Positions 1 to 9,339 of a DNA stretch of 64,000 bases are shown here, one piece after another. Origin of the DNA: Symbiodinium sp. CCMP2592 (Eukaryota; Sar; Dinophyceae; Suessiales; Symbiodiniaceae); the NCBI GenBank assembly GCA_905221615.1, contig CAJNDT010000976.1:1-64000 (forward strand), written 5' to 3'. Each line of letters begins with the position of its first letter. The first letter of the stretch is position 1. The notes under the pieces are model-generated. The model searched no databases. It was given only the letters and a program-made list of their open reading frames with translations, and was not told the origin of the DNA. The translations under genes and the position numbers were made by a program.

Positions 1-13
1 GGATGCTGCCAGT

Positions 14-685
14 ATGCCCTATAATTTACTACATGACGTGCCTTTCGGTATTTATCAGTCCAGACAGCGTGCCCAGTGGATGGATGCCAGAGGCACCTAC
101 AATTCACTTGATGATGTACCACACTGTCTTCAGAACCGATGCACGACATCCAGTTTTCAGGCACGTATGGCATCCAGCAGTGGTTCACATGGCACACCTG
201 CGCAGCTATTGGTCCTGGTTCCGGCAACATCTGATTCTCTGGATGATGTACCACATTGTCTTCGAGACCGAGGAAGTGAACCTATCTCATGTATCACGAT
301 GGATATGCTACATACCTGGGCCGATCAGCCTGCCTCTCAACTTCTTACTCCCCACCACCTTGCTCAATTTTTGCATCGGTGGGGTTTTTCAGCCGTGGAT
401 ATTGTTGAATGGGGCATTTATTACTACTTTGAGCAGGCTCCATGTACAGATGCAGAGTGGAAACAGGTGCTTCTTCAGCAGCTACACCGCAATGTTTATC
501 AGCTTTCCATGTCTGGTGCCATATGCTATTTCAAACAGCTGCTAGTGGGTGCCCATCGGGAGGACTTTTATGAGGAGCTTTACACGGTGGCATGCCGTCG
601 CATTCAGCTGGATAATCCTACTACTACTATGACCACTGTTCTTCACTGGCTATATATACTGGCCACGTATGGTACCTTGGTCTGA
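14..685 (+). CDS. Unrecognised ORF, 223 codons
   Basis: I do not recognise this frame. It holds an internal repeat: the phrase LDDVPHCL occurs twice, about 45 residues apart, and LHDVPFG near the start looks like a third degenerate copy. The second half (a TWADQPASQLLTPH stretch followed by an aromatic-rich segment) has more protein-like composition than the first. An overlapping frame at 3-545 is also open, so openness alone is weak evidence. It lies upstream of the methyltransferase-like remnant of retroelement E1 and could be a decayed part of that or another element. Whether it is a real gene is doubtful. Confidence 0.25.
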   Translation: MPYNLLHDVPFGIYQSRQRAQWMDARGTYNSLDDVPHCLQNRCTTSSFQARMASSSGSHGTPAQLLVLVPATSDSLDDVPHCLRDRGSEPISCITMDMLHTWADQPASQLLTPHHLAQFLHRWGFSAVDIVEWGIYYYFEQAPCTDAEWKQVLLQQLHRNVYQLSMSGAICYFKQLLVGAHREDFYEELYTVACRRIQLDNPTTTMTTVLHWLYILATYGTLV

Positions 686-851
686 TGCCTCAACAGCTGT
701 TTCTTTGACTGCATGGCCTTCACAGTCTGGTGGGCCATGCTATCCATCAGCTTCCGATCCACTGCTCTTCAATCTTCTGTATGGTGCCTCTGATTTCGAT
801 GGTGTTGCTTCATCAACGGTCTATTTACAGCATGGGACCTCTTTGTACATG

Positions 852-1075
852 TACATACGGTCGAGAAGTCCAGTCCGTCTGGTTAGACCACTGCCATGTG
901 TACAAAGGTCTAGTAGTCCAGTTCGTCTGGTTAGACCACGATGTATATACGATCGAGTAGTCCAGTTCGTCTGGTTAGATCGATGCCATGTGTACAAAGG
1001 TCTAGTAGTCCAGTACGTCTGGTCAGACCGACGTGTATATACGATCGAGTAGTCCAGTACGTCTGGTTAGATCGA
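852..1075. repeat. Tandem repeat, alternating 48/44-bp units
   Basis: Five copies of the core AGTCCAGTNCGTCTGGT begin near 867, 915, 959, 1007 and 1051. Spacing alternates 48, 44, 48, 44 bp, so the true unit is a 92-bp dimer present about 2.5 times. Copies differ by a few substitutions. Units alternate between a GTGTACAAAGGTC and a TATATACGATCGAG linker. No function is evident. Confidence 0.85.
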
Positions 1076-1217
1076 TGACTTGTGCTCTGTCTCACCTTTG
1101 TTAATGCTGACGTTGGTTTTTAAAACCACTCCTGCAGTGTTTGCCCACATGTGGCTAGCCCGGTGGGATTCACTGCTTTTGCTCACTCTGAGCCGATGCC
1201 ACTGTGCATTGTAGCGT

Positions 1218-2074
1218 AGCGCGAGACTGCTGGACAGTTTGCGTCATACAAAGTACAAAGTACAAAAACAGCGAGTCGTGCTCGTGAAATTTTTCGTCGC
1301 GGTGAAAGCCTACCTGCTCCCGCGAGAAGTGATGTCCACCCGGATGGGCTACCAGACCTCACTGGCGAGCTCCGCGTTCGCGTTGCTAAGGCCAACGATC
1401 TTTATGCCGTCACTGGCAAGATCTTTGCACACTGCATCCGTTCTGGGAAGCTCGTCTCTTGCGAGAATCCAGGCCGCTCTTACTTCTGGCAAACGACCAT
1501 GTGGCTCGCTGCCGTTGCCGACCTGCAGTTTGAGGAAACCCTTTTTCATAACTGCCAACACGGCGGCGAGCGTGCCAAGCTCACCCGCCTAGCCCATAAT
1601 GTCCCTTTGCTACACGAGCTATCCCTTCTCTGCCCGGGGGAATCAACATCTCATCGCCACCTGCCCTGGTCGCGATCCTCAGGTGCCTTCGACACAGCCG
1701 CCGAGAAGGTCTACCCTCGTGTGCTCTGCCAACGTATGGCCGACATCATTGTCCGTGCTGCCGCCGAACGTGGCCACACTGCACCCGCTTCATACCTTGC
1801 GCCTGGTGCTGCCCTTCCCCTGCGTGAGTCTCAGGTTGCAGCTGGTGTGCAACCTCGCAGCAAGCGTGTGCCACCCCTTGTGCCCGAGTTTCGGCAGATT
1901 GTGGTTCTTTTTAGTCCTGAACCCCTCTTTCCCGGCGTGCGTAAGCTGGAAGCCGATACCCCCCTTCCACCTTGTGTCTCATGCTCGCCCTCACTGCTGA
2001 CGCTTCCCGCGGGCACTGCGCCAGAGTGTCATTGGGGTTGTGCCAGCTGGAGCGCAGAGATCGTGCTCGAGTAA
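1218..2074 (+). pseudogene. Methyltransferase-like domain remnant of E1
   Basis: This frame is open after a TAG near 1,215 and holds the C-terminal half of the methyltransferase-like domain seen whole in E3. The visible landmarks occur in the same order as in E3. They are an HPDGLPDL segment, an AKANDLYAVTG segment, a motif-VI-like CENPGRSYFW, then FHNCQHGGERAK, HRHLPW and YPRVLCQRMADII. The N-terminal half, with motif I and the PP/PC motif IV, is missing, so it is unlikely to be catalytic. The frame overlaps the following pol frame at 2,040-2,074 in a different phase, implying a frameshift between domains that are fused in E3. I identified it by comparison inside the window. Confidence 0.6.
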
Positions 2075-4886
2075 CTCAGCCGCCTTATCCACACCTGTGT
2101 CGCACCCCACAGTTGCCCCGAATGCCGAGGCGGAGGACGATGGAAACTTAGCCATCATGGAGGACGACCAGATGGACCCCGAAGCTTTCTCACATTATGC
2201 TCTCCACTTGGGAGCGTCAGCCAGCAACGAAGCATGGCGTGACTGCATTTGCCACTTGTGTGAGCTACTTGTCTCGGATACCCCGTCTAGGGGCGGGCGA
2301 GGCACTGACGAATTCTCCTGGTCATGTGGTGCCTTCTTTCATGCCAACAAGGTGGGCCTGCGTTCCAATACCTCATCGCACCCCAGTGTGAGCAAACTCT
2401 TGTGCGAGTATGTGCGCCGGGTTGCCCCGGGCCACCCTTTCACCTCCCTGATGCTGGGCAAGAACCTCGCAGGCAAGGTGCATACCGATAGAAACAATGA
2501 GCCAGGACTGCCGAATGCAGTCTTGAAGATTTCCTCCTTCGAGCAAGGGGGAGTGTGGATCGAATCACCTAGTGGCTCCGTCGCTTGTCCTGATCCTGGC
2601 CACCCCGAGCTTTTGGGAAATGTTCTTGACTTCGAGGGCCGACGGATAATCTTTGATCCGAGTGGTAGACATTGTCAAGCTCCATGGTGTGGGGGACCTA
2701 GGATCACGCTTGTTGCCTATGCGATACGCGATCACCACAAACTTCTTGACGATCAGAAGACACGGCTTGTTGACCTTGGTTTCAGCCTCCCTGGAAGCTC
2801 CCCAGAGTGCTGCCCAACAGCCGGTCCCGAGGCAGCCACCCGTAAGTCTGGTTTAGGCCCCAGCTCCTCGACTAGGCCACCACCTGGGATCCCGTCCCGC
2901 AGCATGCCAGAAGATGGCCGAATGCACAAGGTGGCCGTGGGCATCCCTTGGAAACCTCAGGAGTTCATCGAGCAAGCACTGAAAGCTGGGCACCCCCGTC
3001 ACCTCTTGGACGGTGTGCCATCGCATTCCAAGACGGCCATCGACCGCCTTGCTGACATGTCGCTCCACGAGATAGGAGCCCAACGCACCGAGAGGCTCCG
3101 GCATTGGATCAGCAAGGCCCGTGAGCTGGAAGCCGAGGAAGAGGAGTTGCGTGACTCAATGCCGCAACATTGCAAACGTGTCCTGGGTCGGAAGCGGCTG
3201 GTCCTTTTTAGGACCATGCTCGAGGAGTGTGGCCACGAAGACCTAGAGATAGCGAATGACATCGCCAAGGGTTTTGACCTCAGTGGTGCGATCCCGAGGA
3301 ACCCAGCATATCGCCCCAAGTTGTCACCTGCTTCTTTATCCGTCTCTGACCTCCGGAGCTCTGCGGCTGTGATGAGGGAAGCAACTCTTCTCGCCACCAA
3401 AAGTTCCGGGGACCCTGAACTTGATGAGGCCCTCATGGCAGCCACTGACAAGGAAGTCGCCAAGGGGTGGTTACGAGGACCTATCGATCCTGCGTCGCTA
3501 GGTCCTAATGCTGTTCTCTCGCGCCGCTTCGGCGTTTGGCAGGGCGGCAAGTGTAGGCCTATAGATGACTTCAAGGCCTCTGGGGTTAACTCGACGACTT
3601 CAGCCGAAGACTCGGTGACTGTGCACACGGCGGATGCAATCGCCGCTTCCATTGCTTACCGTCTCAAGCGCGACCCAAAGTGCCGACGACACGGCGGGCT
3701 TGAGATGAAATCTTATGACTTACACAAGGCGTATAAGAATCTTCCTTTGAGCACTTCGGCGGTGGAAGAAGCTTATCTCTCGGTGTACAACCCCCGGTCG
3801 GGGAAAGCAGAGATCTACGAGCAGTGCGTGTTGCCCTTCGGCGCTCGTGCGTCGGTCCACTCGTTCTGCAGAACTTCGCTTGGCATCTGGACGATTGGGG
3901 CGATTCAGCTGGCTTTGATGTGGTCAGTGTATTACGACGACTTTGTCGGCAACGAAGTCCCGCCACTTACACGGCTCTTTGACCTTTGCGCTGAATCGCT
4001 CTTTCAGATCCTTGGCTGGGACACGTCTCCAGACAAGCCTACCACCTTCGGAAGCGTGGCAAAAGTCTTAGGCCTGGAGTTTGACTTGCGTGAATCCTAC
4101 CTCGGCAACTTCTACATGAGAAATACGACGGCTCGACGCGAGGAGCTGAGAGAAAGTCTTTCTTCTATCATCGGAAAAGGGGTGCTGGCTAGGAAAGACT
4201 GCGAGAAGCTGAGGGGCCGCCTGCAATTTGCCGCCAACCAGGTTGCTGGGAAGAAGGCTGGCATCGCATTCAAGATCCTGTCCAAACATCTTACGGAACG
4301 AAGCCCTAGCATCGGAGACAATCTGAGGGCTGCACTTCTGTTCCTGAGGGACAGATTTCTTGAAGGGCCCCCGAGGGCTCTGAGTGCCAACGTCTTGCAT
4401 CTTTGGCATGTGTATGTGGACGCTTCTTGTGACAACGATCGCATCGGTCTTGGAGGAGTTCTTATCTCAGACAATGGGACGAAAGTTGGGCACTTTAGCG
4501 AGTGGGCCTCTGATGAGCTACGACTTCTCGTTGGCCCCGAGAGCAAGAACCCCATCTTCGAGTGCGAGTGTTTGGCGGTACTTATGTGCATACATGTATG
4601 GAGGGGACTCCTTAAAGGATGCAACACTGTCGTTTTCTCGGACAACGAGGGCACTCGTGCCTGCATGATCAAAGGAGCGTCAGACAACTCAGTCGGGATG
4701 CGCATCGTAGATGCCACTCATGATGCCATCGACGCCGCGAGCTGTATACCTTGGTTTGAGCGCGTGAATACTGCATCAAACATAGCAGACGATCCCTCTC
4801 GAGGAATATCTGACGAAAGCCTTGGTCAGCGTTTCGAAGTGGATGCGCTGAGCATCGCAAAGTCTGCATTGGTTCCGTGGGGATGA
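2040..4886 (+). CDS. E1 pol: 2OG-dioxygenase-like, reverse transcriptase, RNase H
   Basis: The first ATG is at 2,157; the frame is open from a GTG at 2,040. Residues about 40-250 form a 2OG-Fe(II) dioxygenase-like domain: an HTDRNNEPG iron-binding motif (about 2,478), FEQGGVW, then FDPSGRH with the distal His and PRITLVAY with the likely 2-oxoglutarate Arg. It closes with the LGFSLP motif shared by the other elements here. A linker follows. The reverse transcriptase spans about residues 470-720, with FGVWQGGKCRPIDD, VLPFGARASVHSF and the catalytic box YYDDF. RNase H spans about 790-930: YVDASCDND, ECECLAVL, VVFSDNEG and ASNIADDPSRG. This RT-RH arrangement is DIRS-like. No integrase or protease is present. 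The stop lies inside the first terminal repeat. The frame is intact over 900 residues, so the copy may be fairly young. Confidence 0.85.
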   Translation: MPAGAQRSCSSNSAALSTPVSHPTVAPNAEAEDDGNLAIMEDDQMDPEAFSHYALHLGASASNEAWRDCICHLCELLVSDTPSRGGRGTDEFSWSCGAFFHANKVGLRSNTSSHPSVSKLLCEYVRRVAPGHPFTSLMLGKNLAGKVHTDRNNEPGLPNAVLKISSFEQGGVWIESPSGSVACPDPGHPELLGNVLDFEGRRIIFDPSGRHCQAPWCGGPRITLVAYAIRDHHKLLDDQKTRLVDLGFSLPGSSPECCPTAGPEAATRKSGLGPSSSTRPPPGIPSRSMPEDGRMHKVAVGIPWKPQEFIEQALKAGHPRHLLDGVPSHSKTAIDRLADMSLHEIGAQRTERLRHWISKARELEAEEEELRDSMPQHCKRVLGRKRLVLFRTMLEECGHEDLEIANDIAKGFDLSGAIPRNPAYRPKLSPASLSVSDLRSSAAVMREATLLATKSSGDPELDEALMAATDKEVAKGWLRGPIDPASLGPNAVLSRRFGVWQGGKCRPIDDFKASGVNSTTSAEDSVTVHTADAIAASIAYRLKRDPKCRRHGGLEMKSYDLHKAYKNLPLSTSAVEEAYLSVYNPRSGKAEIYEQCVLPFGARASVHSFCRTSLGIWTIGAIQLALMWSVYYDDFVGNEVPPLTRLFDLCAESLFQILGWDTSPDKPTTFGSVAKVLGLEFDLRESYLGNFYMRNTTARREELRESLSSIIGKGVLARKDCEKLRGRLQFAANQVAGKKAGIAFKILSKHLTERSPSIGDNLRAALLFLRDRFLEGPPRALSANVLHLWHVYVDASCDNDRIGLGGVLISDNGTKVGHFSEWASDELRLLVGPESKNPIFECECLAVLMCIHVWRGLLKGCNTVVFSDNEGTRACMIKGASDNSVGMRIVDATHDAIDAASCIPWFERVNTASNIADDPSRGISDESLGQRFEVDALSIAKSALVPWG

Positions 4887-5202
4887 GTCAATTGCTGACT
4901 ATCCGATGCGTGCATTGGAATGCACATTGCGTGATGTGCTGTATGTACATCATGCGGAGCATCACGGATGCTCGAAGGGGGGACCATTTCACTTCGTCTC
5001 GACTTACTCGGAATTCCCCGAGCGACGGCTTTCGCCAGACCTTTTAAAAAGAGAGAGTGGGCGCTGCATGTCTCATTGAATTATATATATTCAACGATGA
5101 CACATACATTGACTGGAGTCGCGCTTTGCGCAACAAATATATTTCGCTCAGAAATATATTTTGTTTCTTTGGGAACATATAGAAACAGAATTTGGAAATA
5201 AG
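4879..5202 (+). repeat. E1 split direct repeat, copy 1 (324 bp)
   Basis: This 324-bp sequence is repeated at 5,423-5,746 and looks identical on inspection. It begins with a G-run overlapping the pol stop codon and ends in GGAAATAAG. The pol-repeat-spacer-repeat layout matches the B1-A2-B2 ends of Ngaro/VIPER-type YR retroelements. Confidence 0.9.
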
Positions 5203-5251
5203 CCACCCTTCAATCGTGATTGACAGGGTATTATTTCCAGATTTTGTTTTG

Positions 5252-5275
5252 AAGGAAAAACTGGTGTTTTTCCTT
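5252..5275. other. Perfect hairpin in E1 spacer
   Basis: The arms AAGGAAAAAC and GTTTTTCCTT form a 10-bp perfect stem with a TGGT loop, in the spacer between the two E1 repeat copies. A second hairpin (TTTTCCGA/TCGGAAAA, 5,377-5,399) lies directly before a TTTTGTCCC motif at 5,401. Confidence 0.7.
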
Positions 5276-5422
5276 TGTTTCCCACTTTTCCGTTTCGACT
5301 TTTTCGGACAAATCTTTTCACATGCAAGTTGCGGCATCATCTTTACAACATGTCTTGATGTGAACGAACTGCGCAGTTTTCCGAATCACAGTCGGAAAAA
5401 TTTTGTCCCGCACGCCCTCCCC

Positions 5423-5746
5423 GGGGATGAGTCAATTGCTGACTATCCGATGCGTGCATTGGAATGCACATTGCGTGATGTGCTGTATGTACATCATGCG
5501 GAGCATCACGGATGCTCGAAGGGGGGACCATTTCACTTCGTCTCGACTTACTCGGAATTCCCCGAGCGACGGCTTTCGCCAGACCTTTTAAAAAGAGAGA
5601 GTGGGCGCTGCATGTCTCATTGAATTATATATATTCAACGATGACACATACATTGACTGGAGTCGCGCTTTGCGCAACAAATATATTTCGCTCAGAAATA
5701 TATTTTGTTTCTTTGGGAACATATAGAAACAGAATTTGGAAATAAG
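5423..5746 (+). repeat. E1 split direct repeat, copy 2 (324 bp)
   Basis: This is the second copy of 4,879-5,202, separated from it by a 220-bp spacer. It ends 17 bp before another, unrelated repeat pair begins at 5,764, so the junction is probably between adjoining or nested elements. Confidence 0.9.
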
Positions 5747-5763
5747 GCTTCGAGTGCCTTCAA

Positions 5764-5983
5764 GGGGGGTGAACCAGTCGTTCGCCTTACCCTCGACCAG
5801 CGGTCGACTTTTTCCGTTCAGATGCCAGTGGCATCCTTTTTCTTCAGTGCCCGAGGATCGGGCCCGAACTGACCCCCCATATCCGCTAGGAGAAAAAAGA
5901 CAGAGTGCTTTGCACAGGGTTCTTCTGCAGCGCAGTAAGGGTTTCCCGTCCGCGCGCAAACGGAAGTTTCGTTGGAAAATAAG
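5764..5983 (+). repeat. Second split direct repeat, copy 1 (220 bp)
   Basis: This is a 220-bp sequence beginning with GGGGGGTGAACC and ending GGAAAATAAG. It recurs at 6,394-6,613 with one visible difference (GAGGATCGG versus GAAGATCGG). Its ending resembles that of the E1 repeat. No pol gene precedes it, so it may be the left end of E2 or the remains of a separate element. Confidence 0.9.
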
Positions 5984-6120
5984 CATCCATCATGCGTGCG
6001 TGAATGGGTTTTATTTTGCGCCGAAAGTGTAGACAAAGTTTGTCGAAAAAGGAAAACAGTGTTTTCACTTGCGTGTGGTTCACACTAGATAAACTTTGCC
6101 GTGCAGCTTTCGGCTTGAAG

Positions 6121-6157
6121 TTGGATCTGTGATCCAAAACTTTTTGTCCCACCCACC
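6121..6157 (+). other. Hairpin plus TTTTGTCCCACCCACC motif
   Basis: A 7-bp hairpin (TTGGATC/GATCCAA, 6,121-6,137) is followed 4 bp later by TTTTGTCCCACCCACC (6,142-6,157), inside the spacer of the second repeat pair. The same hairpin-then-motif layout occurs in the E1, E2 and E3 spacers and as a lone relic near 24,925. Confidence 0.65.
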
Positions 6158-6393
6158 ACACCCTGTATAGTTTGCGGGGTCGGGGACACCGCAGAGGCAG
6201 CAGAGCTGTCAGGAGCAGCGCTCCTATACTATCTCTAGCAGAGATGCGTCAGCACAGAGTGCGCTTTGTACATAGGCCGTAGGCCGTTCAGAGCACAGAG
6301 TAGCAACTGGTAGCTGCAGTGACCCAGTAGGTCAAAAAACGTTTCACTAATTCTCCCGTTGTACGGGTTATTCCCTTGTAGGGGTCTAAAGGC

Positions 6394-6613
6394 GGGGGGT
6401 GAACCAGTCGTTCGCCTTACCCTCGACCAGCGGTCGACTTTTTCCGTTCAGATGCCAGTGGCATCCTTTTTCTTCAGTGCCCGAAGATCGGGCCCGAACT
6501 GACCCCCCATATCCGCTAGGAGAAAAAAGACAGAGTGCTTTGCACAGGGTTCTTCTGCAGCGCAGTAAGGGTTTCCCGTCCGCGCGCAAACGGAAGTTTC
6601 GTTGGAAAATAAG
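6394..6613 (+). repeat. Second split direct repeat, copy 2 (220 bp)
   Basis: This is the second copy of 5,764-5,983. The coding sequence of a tyrosine recombinase begins immediately after its last base. The spacer between the copies is 410 bp, the longest of the four pairs. Confidence 0.9.
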
Positions 6614-7810
6614 GCAGTACGATGGTTTTCTTCCACGGTGCAGCCCTCTGGCTTTCCTTCATTATATGATGGCCTGTTCCATGCCAGGTCATGGCAGTCG
6701 CAGGGTGCATCTAAAGAGGCTTTACCTCTTCCATTATCCTTTGTACTGTGGCTGGAGACTCAAATCGTGTGCGGCCACTTTACATTGGAAGAGACTGCTT
6801 TCGCGGGATCAGTGCTTGTTTGCATTTGGTGCAGCTTGAGGTTTGGCGACTCTCAACACATTCAGTTGTCGGATCTCTACATTGACTTCGATAGCTTTAG
6901 AGGTGCATCTTACCGAACGAAAACACAAAAAATTATGGCATTTGGCTGCCTTTTCTCAGGCCTTTGAGGCTACCACGCACACAATGCTGGCTTTTACATT
7001 GGCTAGTGGCTCTCGAGAAACTTATGGATTTGCATTCTGATCCTTCAGACAGACCGGACTACATTTTCTTCCTTCTGGACAAAGGGTGCATCAGACCTTT
7101 GACTTACGCAGAGTGCCTGTCGAGGCTCAGACGATTGCTGGTCATGTGGAACCAGCTTCCATCAGAGCAAGAACTCCAATATACATTGCATTCCATGAAA
7201 GTTACATTGCTTTCTTTCTTCAGGCAACTGAATATGTCGCTTGAATCGAGGCACCTTCAGGGCCACCACAAGCACTCGGCTTCTTGTGTGTTATATGGGC
7301 GAGACGATGTCTCTCCATTACTGCTCGCTCAGGACAGCTTCATTGAGAAAGTTAGAGGAGGCTGGCGATCGCGAACTCCATTAATGCGTGGAGTCACCTT
7401 TATGCCAGTTGAGCCAGCTTTGCAGTGGCCTCCGGATCTAGGGGCAGTTTTGTATGCTGCATTGCCAGTCTTCTTCAGGTTGGATACATTTCCGCCGACT
7501 TTGGTGCCCTCGCCTGATGTACCCTCAGCTTCGGCTGCATCGGTCGCACCGGTCAAGGATGTGATTGCATCTGCTTTGCCTTCAAAGGTTCCGGAAGAGG
7601 CGGAAACAAGCAGCTCGGAGGGCGAGCTGGGCGAGGCGGAGGAGATTGCTTTCCTCAGTGCAACAACTAGCTCCATTATACATGCTTGCATTGAAGGCAA
7701 ACCGGCTTGCGGCTGCCGGGGAACCTTCCATTTGATCTCGCACCCACCTGCGGGCTCGCGATTTTGCAAGTCAAAGTCTTGCATTTCCATTCTCACGAAC
7801 CTCTCGTGAA
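6614..7810 (+). pseudogene. Tyrosine recombinase of E2, one frameshift
   Basis: The catalytic residues of a tyrosine recombinase can be read across two frames. The first frame (to about 6,967) has the box-I arginine in CSLRFGDSQHIQLSDL and the beta-hairpin lysine in YRTKTQK. The second frame (from about 6,964) has LHSMKVTLL, in the place of HxxR with Lys instead of Arg, then GHHKH, and the nucleophile context VLYGRDD. A phase change near 6,955-6,967 separates them, so the gene is broken as sequenced. After the recombinase comes a Pro/Ser/Glu-rich tail with a short Cys cluster (ACIEGKPACGC). In such elements this enzyme integrates a circular double-stranded DNA intermediate. The N-terminus starts abruptly at the end of the preceding repeat. 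Confidence 0.75.
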
Positions 7811-8110
7811 GTGGTCGGGCGCCTGACAAAACATTGCATTTCTTTGCAATTGCGACTGCGAGTGTTTCATCACTTGATTATACTCTTCTTTGGTGCAAGT
7901 GCGGGCATTTGCATTGCATACCTCGGCAGTGGAGTGCTCAGACGATGAGAGTTGCATGGCAGGCATCATGTTGCTGACAGGTGCACTTTCATGACTTGCT
8001 TTAGTCTGTGCCGTGAATTGATTGCATTTGCAGGGCATGACTTTTCAAGTTTCCATCGACTTTAGTCTTTCTCTGAGCTTGCATTTCGCTACTCTGCGAA
8101 ATTTTGCATC

Positions 8111-8834
8111 ATGGAGAACATCCGTGACACCGAGGAAGTTCGGAAGGCCCTGAGCTTCATTTACAATTCCGATGTCCACCAGGTCGTCAGTTGCATTAGG
8201 GGCGGACCGGCGGCTGGCCAGCGAAAGCTGTTGCTCATCAGTGCCATGAGTTTCCAGCAGTCATCCACTACATCATCTCCTCCGAAGTCCGACAAGACCT
8301 CCATTGAGGAGGACAAGAACAAAGCAGCTCCATCGGAGGAGACGAAGAAAGATGCATCAAGTGCTGGGTCGGCTGGTGCATCAGATGGTGATGCCCCTTC
8401 CACTGCAGATGCATCCAAGACACCCCCTTTCGGGGACTGCAACAGCAGGGGATCCCACTGCATCCCCGCCTGCCGCGGCTGCAACTACATCCCCGGCGCC
8501 ACCGATACAGCCCATTCACAGCCCTACATTCCTTCAGGAGGGCACGGGGGGCCACAAATGCCCGGTGGCTACCCGACAGGTTGTATGTTGCCGCTCCGAG
8601 TGCGACACTGATGGTTGCATTGCACTCTGCGGATATAGTTCCGAGGTACCCAATGACAGCCATTTCATTGCATCCTCAACCCGCCATGCTTGCAAGGCGT
8701 GCTATCGTGCACGCATGCATTCCAAGGAGTCTCAGGATCATGGTACATCGAGTACATCCTGGGACCAGGACTGGGGGGATGATCAATGGAATCACGGCGA
8801 CAGCTGGAACTGGTGGCGTCGAGGAGGATACTAG
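8111..8834 (+). pseudogene. E2 Cys-rich accessory ORF, probable frameshift
   Basis: I do not recognise this protein. An ATG at 8,111 opens a frame with an acidic, Ser/Ala/Lys-rich low-complexity region. Near a C5 run at about 8,421 the plausible reading moves to another phase, which continues to a stop at 8,834. The second part has a Pro/Ala linker and then a Cys/His-rich segment (HKCPVATRQVVCC, CDTDGCIALCGY, HACKACYRARMH) that could bind zinc, ending in a Trp/Asp/Gly-rich tail (WDQDWGDDQWNHGD). It lies between the recombinase and gag of E2 and shares the TGCAT-rich composition, so I assign it to E2. It could be part of a larger gag precursor. Confidence 0.45.
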
Positions 8835-9339
8835 CTGCATCCTCCATCGTGCATTCTTGCACTTTTCTCCATTTTAACAATGGGTTGACGGCCCAGGAGG
8901 TAGATTCAGGTCTCCTCCACAGCTTCGGCAGCCACCTTGGCGCCCGCAGCCGACCTCCCAGCGAGGGAGTGAAAAGAGTTTTCGGATCGGACTGATTGCG
9001 TTGTCAGCTTGCATCTGCTGAGTTCGGACCTTTGCGGTTCATGTCCTTCAACACTACTGTGTTGCATTTCTTTTGGCCCCAGCGATTGCCATGCTTAGGC
9101 ATTCTTGTGGACATCATGTCACGACACTTTCTCGGAGTGCATTCTTACATCCACTGCACGATTTACATTCTCCAAGGCACTTGCAGCTCTCTGGTAGCCC
9201 ATACCAATTTTGCAGAGTACACGAGTGCAGCTTTGGCTTTCTCCGCGACTGGTGCATTCGCACCATTTACAGGCCTGAGGTCACTGCATTTCTTCTCTTA
9301 TTCCTTTGTGTCGCTGCCAGGTCATTTTCTTTTGGGAGT

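Larger units (their letters stand above)
1218..5746 (+). mobile_element. YR-type retroelement E1 (left end undefined)
   Basis: This element comprises a methyltransferase-like remnant (1,218-2,074), a 2OG/RT/RNase H pol gene (2,040-4,886) and a split direct repeat (4,879-5,202 and 5,423-5,746). It resembles DIRS/Ngaro/VIPER-type elements because it has RT-RNase H without LTRs or a DDE integrase and ends in split direct repeats. No recombinase is visible for E1 itself. Its gag and recombinase would lie to the left or have been lost, so the left boundary is a guess. Confidence 0.6.

Noticed and set aside
5764-6613. LTR retrotransposon bounded by the 220-bp repeats
   Set aside because: The 410-bp spacer has no coding content and the repeats have the same layout as the YR-element split repeats.
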